Shown in pieces: positions 1 through 7,192 of a stretch of 64,000 nucleotides of DNA. The stretch covers positions 62,001 to 126,000 of the forward strand of contig JAZQJI010000025.1 in assembly GCA_045541475.1 (NCBI GenBank). The letters run 5' to 3'. A model generated the notes under the pieces. The model saw only the letters and a program-made list of their open reading frames with translations. It was not told the DNA's origin and searched no databases. The DNA is from RGIG3077 sp045541475 (GTDB taxonomy: Bacteria; Bacillota; Clostridia; Oscillospirales; Ruminococcaceae). Made by a program: the position numbers and the translations under genes. Position 1 is the stretch's first letter, and each line of letters begins with the position of its first letter.

Positions 1-533
1 CACTGATACAGCTTCGTGAAAAGGACAGAACAACAAGAGAGTATATTTCGCTTGCTCACAAGGTGCACAAAATCACGCAGAGCTATGGTATGCCACTCAT
101 TATTGACGACAGAGTGGATGTTGCACTTGCAATTGATGCCGAGGGTGTTCATGTCGGGCAGTCGGATATGCCCGTAAAGCTTGCACGAAAGCTTATGGGT
201 GAAAATAAAATTGTAGGTGCAACTGCAAAGACTGTTCCACAAGCTTTGGAGGCTTATGAACAGGGTGCTGATTATCTCGGAGTCGGTGCAATATACCCGA
301 CAACTACAAAAGTGAAAACTGTGCTGACGAGTGTTGACACGCTGAAAGAGATAGTTAAAGCTGTACCGATTAAAGTAAACGCAATAGGTGGTCTTAACAG
401 GGACAACATCGGCGTTTTAAGAAATAGCGGAATTGATGGAATATGTGTCGTTTCAGCAATTATGAAAGCTGATAACCCGTGCATTGCATCAAAAGAGCTG
501 AGGGAGGCTTTCGATGAATTACAGCAAAATTAA
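1..533 (+). CDS. thiE: Thiamine-phosphate synthase, 5'-truncated by the window edge
   Basis: ThiE couples HMP-pyrophosphate with thiazole phosphate to give thiamine monophosphate in the cytoplasm. The reading frame is open from base 3 and already shows LIQLREKD upstream of the first ATG (63), so the true start lies outside the window. Visible family motifs are QLREKD, IIDDRVDVALAI, GVHVGQSDMP, the glycine-rich loop GADYLGVGAIYPTTTK and IGGLNRDNI near the phosphate site. The stop overlaps the start of thiD by 20 nt, so the two are translationally coupled in one thiamine operon. Any TPP riboswitch would lie upstream of the window. The identification is secure; only the N-terminus is missing. 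Confidence 0.95.
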   Translation, partial: LIQLREKDRTTREYISLAHKVHKITQSYGMPLIIDDRVDVALAIDAEGVHVGQSDMPVKLARKLMGENKIVGATAKTVPQALEAYEQGADYLGVGAIYPTTTKVKTVLTSVDTLKEIVKAVPIKVNAIGGLNRDNIGVLRNSGIDGICVVSAIMKADNPCIASKELREAFDELQQN

Positions 534-1308
534 AACCGCCCTCACAATCGCAGGAAGCGACAGTAGCGGCGGTGCAGGAATTCAGGCTGATTTAAAGACA
601 ATGCTTGCGAATGGAGTTTATGGAATGAGTGCAATAACCGCACTTACCGCCCAGAACACAACGGGAGTTGAAGCGATTTCAGAGGTATCACCAGAATTTC
701 TCGGTCAACAGCTTGATGCAGTGTTTACAGATATTTTCCCCGATGCCGTCAAGACGGGAATGGTCGCAAATGCAAAGCTTATTGATATAATTGCTGAAAG
801 GCTCAACTTTTATAAAGCTAAAAATATTGTCGTTGACCCTGTGATGATTGCCACAAGCGGAGCAAGGCTTATTTCAGAAAATGCGATAACTGTTTTAAAA
901 GAAAAACTGCTGCCTTTGGCTGCTGTTGTAACGCCAAATATTCCTGAGTCCGAGGTGATGTCGGGAATGAGAATATCAAACAAATTGGATATGGAGCAAG
1001 CAGCAAAATACATCGGCGAGCGCTATGGTTGTTCGGTTCTGCTTAAAGGCGGTCATAGTATAAGCGACGCGAACGATTTGCTTTATGAAAACGGCGAAAT
1101 GACGTGGTTTGAGGGTGTGCGTATCAATAATCCCAACACCCATGGAACAGGCTGTACGCTGTCATCTGCAATTGCCTCAAATCTTGCAAAGGGTTATGAT
1201 TTAAAGCAGTCTGTAAAGCTTGCTAAGGAATACATTTCGGGTGCGCTGTCTGTTATGCTTGATTTAGGAAAAGGTAGCGGACCCATGCATCACGGCTACT
1301 TATTTTGA
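514..1308 (+). CDS. thiD: Hydroxymethylpyrimidine / phosphomethylpyrimidine kinase
   Basis: This ribokinase-fold enzyme phosphorylates HMP and then HMP-P to supply the pyrimidine half of thiamine. The 264-residue length is typical. The N-terminal substrate motif AGSDSSGGAGIQADLKTM (residues about 13-30) and the C-terminal anion-hole and catalytic segment NTHGTGCTLSSAIA are both intact, and VDPVMIATSG lies between them. The ATG at 514 sits inside the 3' end of thiE behind a GGGAGG-like sequence, which supports this start and coupling. The operon ends at a strong hairpin directly downstream. Confidence 0.96.
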   Translation: MNYSKIKTALTIAGSDSSGGAGIQADLKTMLANGVYGMSAITALTAQNTTGVEAISEVSPEFLGQQLDAVFTDIFPDAVKTGMVANAKLIDIIAERLNFYKAKNIVVDPVMIATSGARLISENAITVLKEKLLPLAAVVTPNIPESEVMSGMRISNKLDMEQAAKYIGERYGCSVLLKGGHSISDANDLLYENGEMTWFEGVRINNPNTHGTGCTLSSAIASNLAKGYDLKQSVKLAKEYISGALSVMLDLGKGSGPMHHGYLF

Positions 1309-1330
1309 TGGAAATAGTTAGATATAAAAC

Positions 1331-1373
1331 AGAGCAACACCGCAATTAAACGATGTTGCTCTGCTCATTTTTA
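1331..1373 (+). terminator. Rho-independent terminator after thiD
   Basis: A 9-bp perfect stem, AGAGCAACA (1331-1339) with TGTTGCTCT (1354-1362), is followed by a T-rich run (CATTTTTA). It closes the thiE-thiD transcript. Confidence 0.8.
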
Positions 1374-1786
1374 CATTATCCACAGACTATCATAAACTGT
1401 TTAGGTTGAAAACTTCTATATGGCAATCGCCCTTTTCGTAGAGCTTTGCTGTTTATATGAACTGAGTTTAGATGATTTGCCGAGCGCTGAAATATGCAGT
1501 GAAGTTTGCCATTATTTGCAACAGGCGAAGCCACAGGATTCAACCATTTTCTGTTTTCTTTGATATTCTTGAAAAACCTTTTGATTGCTTTCTTCATAAT
1601 CCAACTGCGTTCCGATTTCAAGTACGATTGCCCTAAAATGCGTTTTATTGAAATATATGAAGCAGTAATTTAAGATATCCGCAACTTCTTTAAACCAAAG
1701 TAACTTACTTATGAAACGTTACTTATAAAATATATGTATCCTGCCATTTGAAACAAATTGAAAAAACTTTAGATTTGCAAATCAAG
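1374..1786. other. Intergenic stretch with no convincing gene
   Basis: About 410 nt lie between the thiD terminator and the GH127 stop. A minus-strand reading frame (1376-1597, from an internal ATG) begins MKKAIKRFFKNIKENRKW, basic like a small membrane-associated peptide, but it lacks a clear Shine-Dalgarno and its remainder has no recognisable composition. It could be a decayed gene. An inverted repeat AAGTAAC...GTTACTT near 1699-1725 and a perfect 12-bp palindrome GATTTGCAAATC (1772-1783) could be 3' structures or protein sites. Nothing else is visible. Confidence 0.4.
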
Positions 1787-3691
1787 TTAACGCATTGTCA
1801 TCCACACACGCATTTGATTCTCTCCCCTATTGCCCCATGTATAGTAAGGAACAGCATAAGCAGAACATTCAATTTCTTCAAGTGGTTTATCAGCGTATAA
1901 TGTATCAATATCGGCAAGTCTTATTGCATCAACAGAAAGTTTAACAGTGCCATTGAGCAAATCACAATCAAAGTCATGTACATTTATGTTTGCATTGCGT
2001 TTAACGCAAAGCTCAAGGATATTATCGTTATTGTCCTTGCCTTCAAAACAATACACAAGCGGACCGCGTGATAAGGCAACGCATCCAGTAAGCTCAGGTA
2101 CCTTTGCGCTGGCATATACAAAATTAGGCGTGCTATCAAGAGTAAGCAATACAACATCACCATCAGAAATGTTGATATAAGCATAACCCTTTATAAGAAT
2201 GTAATCTGCTTTAACTCCATTAATTGTCAAAGAAAATTCCTTACTCCAATCAGGTATACGAACAGCAAGCTTGCCGTTACCCGATACTTTGTATTCAACA
2301 TCAAATCCATAAGGATATTCAGTCTTACATTCAAGATTTATACCATTATTAAATTCAACATTACCAGAAGCAAACATGTGACAAAAAACCGTTGTTTTGT
2401 TTTCGCCGTATGCATATTGACCAAACGAAGAAACAAGCCTTGCAACATTAGGCGGACAACAAGCACAAGCATACCATTTCGGGCGCTGGGGTTTATCATG
2501 CCAATGTGTAGCGCATATTCCTGATATACCCGGAATAACTTCAAGAGGATTTACATAAAAAAATCTTTTTCCATCAAGTTGCATACCTGCCAAAACGGTA
2601 TTATAGAATGCACGTTCCATAACATCAGAATATTTACTGTCAATATCATTTTCAAGCATACGCATTGCAAAAAACATCAATCCGATCGAAGCGCAGGTTT
2701 CTGCATAAGCAGTATCATTCGGCAAATCATAGTCAACTGTAAAGGCTTCACCAATTACAGTAGAGCCAATACCTCCCGTTATATACATTCTGCGGTTGGT
2801 TATGCTTTGCCAAAGCTTTTTACAAGCATCAAGTAATTTTTCATCATTAATTTCCGATGCAAGATCTGCCATTGCAGTATATAAATAAACACCTCGCACA
2901 GCATGCCCTACCGCATCAGTTTGTTCCCGCACGGGTTTGTAGCTCTGCATATAAGCTAAATCGCAAGGATTATTGCCCCAAACTGTCCAATTGCGTTTTT
3001 TACTTTCTTCTTCAAAAAAATGTTCATCAGTTCCGCGGACATTTAGGAAATGCTTTGCAAGTTCCAAGCACTTTTCACTTCCGGTTACACGATACATTTT
3101 CAAAAGAGCAAGTTCAATCTCAGGATGACCCGACCACCCTTGTCTGCCTTTTGTAATAAACTCGTCATATATATGCTCAGTATTCTTAAGCATAACTTTC
3201 AAAAGCTTATCTTTGCCGGTAGATTCGTAATAAGCACATGCCGCCTCCATCATGTGACCTGAACAATACAGTTCATGACCTTCCAAAAGATTTGTCCAAC
3301 GCTTATCTTTATCCTTAATGGTAAAATATGTATTAAGGTATCCATCCTTATCCTGAGCTGCTGCAATAATATCTATCAGCTCATCAGCGCACTTTTCAAG
3401 CTCTTTATCTTCAAATCGTGTAAGCGAAAACGCAACTGCTTCTAACCACTTTGCAGCATCGCTATCCTGAAATACCATGCCGTAAAAGCCATCTTTGGTA
3501 TCTTTGCCGTTAACAGCAGCCGCTGCATTTATAAAATTGCTGATTACATGACTTTTTTCAGCACCGGGCGCTTTATCGCAAAGAACTTTATATTGATATG
3601 GAATGACCGTTTCTTTTATAAGCTTTTGATATTTACCAATAAATCCCGATGATATATATTGATTCTGATTAATAGATTTTTGTATCTTCAT
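1787..3691 (-). CDS. GH127-family glycoside hydrolase (beta-L-arabinofuranosidase type)
   Basis: The 634-residue protein has the architecture and motifs of GH127 (former DUF1680), retaining enzymes that release beta-L-arabinofuranose from plant arabinooligosaccharides. Visible are an (alpha/alpha)6-barrel-like N-terminal two thirds (GHAVRGVYLYTAMADLA, YITGGIGSTVIGEAF, AYAETCASIGLMFFA) and the Cys-rich zinc/nucleophile segment KWYACACCPPNVARL at about residues 404-418. In characterised members, zinc-bound cysteines and a Glu in the AETCA motif form the active site. There is no signal peptide, so it is cytoplasmic and would act on imported oligosaccharides. The start has an AAAGGTG ribosome site. 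It lies 75 nt downstream of the secreted GH5 gene, consistent with sequential plant-glycan use. Exact substrate is inferred only. Confidence 0.88.
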   Translation of the reverse strand: MKIQKSINQNQYISSGFIGKYQKLIKETVIPYQYKVLCDKAPGAEKSHVISNFINAAAAVNGKDTKDGFYGMVFQDSDAAKWLEAVAFSLTRFEDKELEKCADELIDIIAAAQDKDGYLNTYFTIKDKDKRWTNLLEGHELYCSGHMMEAACAYYESTGKDKLLKVMLKNTEHIYDEFITKGRQGWSGHPEIELALLKMYRVTGSEKCLELAKHFLNVRGTDEHFFEEESKKRNWTVWGNNPCDLAYMQSYKPVREQTDAVGHAVRGVYLYTAMADLASEINDEKLLDACKKLWQSITNRRMYITGGIGSTVIGEAFTVDYDLPNDTAYAETCASIGLMFFAMRMLENDIDSKYSDVMERAFYNTVLAGMQLDGKRFFYVNPLEVIPGISGICATHWHDKPQRPKWYACACCPPNVARLVSSFGQYAYGENKTTVFCHMFASGNVEFNNGINLECKTEYPYGFDVEYKVSGNGKLAVRIPDWSKEFSLTINGVKADYILIKGYAYINISDGDVVLLTLDSTPNFVYASAKVPELTGCVALSRGPLVYCFEGKDNNDNILELCVKRNANINVHDFDCDLLNGTVKLSVDAIRLADIDTLYADKPLEEIECSAYAVPYYTWGNRGENQMRVWMTMR

Positions 3692-3727
3692 ACTACAAAC
3701 ACCTTTCTATATTTTCTTGCTTGAATT

Positions 3728-3760
3728 AAAGCCGCTTTTTTAAAAAACAAAAGCGGCTTT
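3728..3760 (-). terminator. Hairpin between GH5 and GH127 genes
   Basis: A perfect 12-bp inverted repeat, AAAGCCGCTTTT (3728-3739) with AAAAGCGGCTTT (3749-3760), separates the two genes. The tail after it is only moderately T-rich, so it may attenuate rather than end transcription, giving less GH127 than GH5 mRNA. Confidence 0.6.
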
Positions 3761-3766
3761 AAAGAT

Positions 3767-5416
3767 TTATTCTTCAACAGGAAATTTACCAAGACTTCCG
3801 ATGGCAAACCTTGCTATCAAGGTTGCATCAAGAGCGTTAACTTTACCATCACCGTTAACATCTGCATTGATTAATTTGCTTTCGTCAAGCGAATATAAAC
3901 CAACAGCATAACGAGCTGTTAAAGTTGCATCCATAGCATTAACCTTTTCATCACCGTTTACATCACCATAAAGAACTGTTATTTCAGGCTCGATAATTGT
4001 TTTTCCATAATAATCATTCAGTGATATACCATTAGCGCCAAGGTCTACTTCGTGGTCAAGACTGATGAACTGTCCTGCATCATCCTGCCAAAGTGAAACT
4101 TCAACAAATTCGTACTTTTCTTCATCCCAAGTTGTAAAATTATCGTAGATAAGTCCGCCTGTATCACCGGAATTTTCGTTAAAGCACCAGAATGTGTGAT
4201 GTATATGTTCATCAATTATATACTCACGCAATGCAGACATCCACTGACGGTTTTTTCCATCAGCATCATGTTCTTCATCAAGAAATCCGCCCCACTCACC
4301 TATCAGGATGGGTGCTATATCCTCTTCGAGTAAATATGCCCAATTATCACGCCAGCAATCATTCATAAGCGATTCACGGTTAAATCCATCATAAAACCAT
4401 GTTTGCTTATACACCAGCGGGCCGTAATCATGCGGAGAATATACAAGTTGAGCATTTTTTTCTTCACTGCCAAAGTCAACGGGATAATCTCTTGCGCCCA
4501 TAAAATTTGCACCCCACCACGTTGTGTGGTAGTAATTGTACATTGTTGTATAATCAATTTCAGGAGAAGTCCAATCGTTGCCATCCTCAAATTTTGGATA
4601 ACACTCAATACCTTCAACAAAAATCAAAAGATTAGGATTTACATCAAGGATATTTGAACCAACCCAGGAAGCAACGTATCGCCAGTTGGTTTCATCAGTA
4701 GAACCGTCCCACTTAGCAAAATCGCCTTCGTTAATCGTTCCGTGCGGCTCGTTTTTAATATCAATACCAATAATAGTATCATCATTTTTGTAGTAATCTG
4801 CAAACCAACAAAGCGCATCACTCATATCCTGAGTAGAATAGTTTTCATCATACCACATATTAAACTGATGTCCTGCAGAATGTGTTGTTGCACTGTGTAT
4901 ATCTATAAAAATTTTAATACCAAGCTGACGACACCATTTTACAGCATAGTTCCAAATATCAAAACTATACATACACTCGCCGCCTTGAACACCTTCAATA
5001 GTTAATTCAGGATTTGACCAAACATTAACCTTTGGTACAGCAGGGTCGGGATCGTTATTCTTCCATTGAAGCAAAATCTGTGTAGACATGGGAACACGCA
5101 AAATGTTAAATCCGTGGTCGGCAATTTGTCTTAGCATATCGTGCATATTTTGCGACCATACGCCATCAAAAACCTGGCTACCCACATTATAACCAAACCA
5201 ATTACACCCGGTAAGCCAAACTTCATTACCGTTCATATCATAAATCTTATCGCCTTCAACATGAAGCCAGTCATCCTGGGTGTTGTAATACAAACCTGTT
5301 TCTTCATCATAAACTAAATTTTCATTTTCAGAAGATGACGCAAAAGCAGACGAACCGATTGCAGTAAGCATCAGCAAAGCAGAACACATTACTGCACATA
5401 TTCTTTTTAAAAGCAT
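3767..5416 (-). CDS. Secreted GH5 endoglucanase with C-terminal type I dockerin
   Basis: This predicted secreted cellulase has 549 residues from the ATG at 5416, preceded by AAAGGAG; the longer frame to 5446 lacks a ribosome site. A signal peptide covers residues 1-27 (basic start, hydrophobic core, SSAFA/S). The GH5 domain shows the acid/base Glu in IDIKNEPHG (E223) and the nucleophile Glu in LIGEWGG (E374). Segments NPNLLIFVEGIE and TTWWGANF resemble subfamily 1 endoglucanases such as Acidothermus E1. The last 65 residues are a dockerin: two calcium-loop repeats DVNGDEKVNAMDATL and DVNGDGKVNALDATL, each followed by an (I/T)AR-helix. A dockerin implies docking to a cohesin-bearing scaffoldin; none is in this window. 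Confidence 0.93.
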   Translation of the reverse strand: MLLKRICAVMCSALLMLTAIGSSAFASSSENENLVYDEETGLYYNTQDDWLHVEGDKIYDMNGNEVWLTGCNWFGYNVGSQVFDGVWSQNMHDMLRQIADHGFNILRVPMSTQILLQWKNNDPDPAVPKVNVWSNPELTIEGVQGGECMYSFDIWNYAVKWCRQLGIKIFIDIHSATTHSAGHQFNMWYDENYSTQDMSDALCWFADYYKNDDTIIGIDIKNEPHGTINEGDFAKWDGSTDETNWRYVASWVGSNILDVNPNLLIFVEGIECYPKFEDGNDWTSPEIDYTTMYNYYHTTWWGANFMGARDYPVDFGSEEKNAQLVYSPHDYGPLVYKQTWFYDGFNRESLMNDCWRDNWAYLLEEDIAPILIGEWGGFLDEEHDADGKNRQWMSALREYIIDEHIHHTFWCFNENSGDTGGLIYDNFTTWDEEKYEFVEVSLWQDDAGQFISLDHEVDLGANGISLNDYYGKTIIEPEITVLYGDVNGDEKVNAMDATLTARYAVGLYSLDESKLINADVNGDGKVNALDATLIARFAIGSLGKFPVEE

Positions 5417-5514
5417 AATAAAACTCCTTTCAATATAAATTAACAACGCTCACTTATTTTAAATTTATGATAACACATTTTTTTGCAAAATACAATAACC
5501 ACAATAAAATTTAG

Positions 5515-5543
5515 TTGAAAAAAAACTTTATATATGGTAAAAT
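5515..5543 (+). promoter_or_regulatory. Promoter of trmN6-rsmI
   Basis: TTGAAA (5515-5520), a 17-nt spacer and TAAAAT (5538-5543) lie 28 nt before the start codon. Confidence 0.6.
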
Positions 5544-5571
5544 CAATATAACGACGAAAGGATAACTTTTT

Positions 5572-6294
5572 ATGCAATATACAACCGAAAAATTGAGCGA
5601 CAATATAACAATTTGCATCAATGATGTACACAGATTTGGAACTGATGCATTTCTGCTTGCTGATTTTGCTAAGCACAAGCGCAGTGATATTATGTGTGAT
5701 TTAGGTACAGGTTGCGGTATAATTCCGCTTTTAACTTGCAAAACCAACGCGCCTAAAGAAATTGTTGCTTTAGATATTCAGCCTGATGCAATTGAGCTTT
5801 TGAAAAAAGGCATTGAACTTTCAAAAATTAGTAACATCACACCAATCTGTGCTGATTTAAAATCAGATTGGCATAAAGAATACAATGGAAAATTCAGTCT
5901 TGTTACTTGCAATCCACCATACAAAGCAGATAATGCGGGTTTGCAAAACCCAAATGACGTACAGCGAATAGCAAGACACGAGGTTATGTGTGATATTAAT
6001 GATATCTGCAAAACAGCTTCAAAATTACTAAAATTTGGCGGAAGACTTTGCCTTTGCAACCGTCCCGAAAGGTTAAGCGACGTTATTAAAGCTATGCAAC
6101 AAAACGGCATTGAACCAAAAAAACTGAGATTTGCTTCAAAAAACGCTAATACTGCACCATGGCTTTTCTTGATAGAGGGTAAAAAAGGCAGCAAACCATT
6201 TATGAAAGTATTGCCACAACTAAATACTATGCATGAAAATGGCGAATTTACCACCGAACTTTTAGAAATCTACAAAACGAAAGGTCAGGAATAA
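5572..6294 (+). CDS. trmN6: tRNA1(Val) (adenine37-N6)-methyltransferase family protein
   Basis: This Rossmann-fold SAM-dependent N6-adenine methyltransferase has 240 residues. The SAM site CDLGTGCGIIPLL and the catalytic NPPY motif in VTCNPPYKADNAG are clear. The N-terminal VHRFGTDAFLLADF is typical of the TrmN6/YfiC/YabB group that acts at A37 of tRNA. It is paired with rsmI 4 nt downstream; the YabB-RsmI pairing is common in Firmicutes and supports an RNA substrate. An AAAGGA ribosome site precedes the ATG. Substrate choice is by family and context. Confidence 0.85.
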   Translation: MQYTTEKLSDNITICINDVHRFGTDAFLLADFAKHKRSDIMCDLGTGCGIIPLLTCKTNAPKEIVALDIQPDAIELLKKGIELSKISNITPICADLKSDWHKEYNGKFSLVTCNPPYKADNAGLQNPNDVQRIARHEVMCDINDICKTASKLLKFGGRLCLCNRPERLSDVIKAMQQNGIEPKKLRFASKNANTAPWLFLIEGKKGSKPFMKVLPQLNTMHENGEFTTELLEIYKTKGQE

Positions 6295-6298
6295 TGTT

Positions 6299-7123
6299 AT
6301 GAGCGGTACTTTGTTTGTAGTAGGAACGCCCATCGGCAATCTAGATGATATATCACCGCGTGCACTTGAAACTTTAGAGAAAGCAGACTTCATTGCAGCC
6401 GAAGATACAAGAGTAACCCTAAAAATACTGAATAGATTTGAAATTAAAAACAAGCTTGTAAGTTGCCACAAGCACAGTGGCACTAATGTTTTTGAAAACA
6501 TAATTTCAAGATTACTAAACGGCGAAAACTGTGCTTTAGTCAGCGATGCAGGAATGCCATGTATATCTGACCCGGGCGAAGAATTAATTAAAATGTGCTA
6601 TGATAACGGCATTAGTGTTTGCGTTGTACCCGGGCCTACGGCTGCTATGTCTGCACTATGCATTTCAGGACTTGATACATCGAGGTTTTCATTTGAAGGC
6701 TTTTTATCAGTAACTAAAAAGCAACGTATTGCACATTTGGAAGAAGTTATGAATTATCGGCACACAATGATATTTTATGAAGCGCCGCACAAATTGATAT
6801 ATACATTGCAGGATATGCTTGAATATTTTGGAAACAGAAAAATATCGCTTTGCCGAGAGATTACCAAAATACACGAAGAGGTTATAAGAACAACTCTTAA
6901 AGACGCAATTCAACTTTACACTAATCAAACTCCCAAAGGTGAATTTGTTTTAATTGTTGAAGGGGCTAAACAACAAACAGAAACTAAAATTACATTTGAT
7001 GACGCATTAATGATGGTACAAAATCTTGTAAATAATGGCGAAAAGCTTTCTAACGCTTGCAAGACAGTAGCTAATCAGACAGAGTTTTCTAAATCAGAAT
7101 TATACAATACAATGTGTAAATGA
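6299..7123 (+). CDS. rsmI: 16S rRNA (cytidine1402-2'-O)-methyltransferase
   Basis: RsmI methylates the ribose of C1402 in the decoding centre of 16S rRNA. The protein has 274 residues and the hallmark N-terminus GTPIGNLDDISPRALETL with AAEDTRVTLKIL, followed by SDAGMPCISDPG and VVPGPTAAMSAL, the tetrapyrrole-methylase-fold SAM site. Its start is 4 nt after the trmN6 stop, so translation is coupled. A perfect hairpin terminator follows. The identification is secure. Confidence 0.95.
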   Translation: MSGTLFVVGTPIGNLDDISPRALETLEKADFIAAEDTRVTLKILNRFEIKNKLVSCHKHSGTNVFENIISRLLNGENCALVSDAGMPCISDPGEELIKMCYDNGISVCVVPGPTAAMSALCISGLDTSRFSFEGFLSVTKKQRIAHLEEVMNYRHTMIFYEAPHKLIYTLQDMLEYFGNRKISLCREITKIHEEVIRTTLKDAIQLYTNQTPKGEFVLIVEGAKQQTETKITFDDALMMVQNLVNNGEKLSNACKTVANQTEFSKSELYNTMCK

Positions 7124-7144
7124 TTAACTGTAAACGTAAAAATC

Positions 7145-7174
7145 CGCACAGAAATATTTCTGTGCGAATTTTTT
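7145..7174 (+). terminator. Terminator after rsmI
   Basis: A perfect 22-nt palindromic stem (arms CGCACAGAAAT and ATTTCTGTGCG, 7145-7166) is followed by AATTTTTT. The acidic-protein gene ends 19 nt further on, on the other strand, so the hairpin may serve both. Confidence 0.8.
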
Positions 7175-7192
7175 ATATATCTTATAAAAATA

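Noticed and set aside
1376..1621. 81-codon minus-strand frame downstream of thiD
   Set aside because: No clear ribosome site and a composition that loses protein-like character after the first 20 residues; kept only as a note in the intergenic entry.
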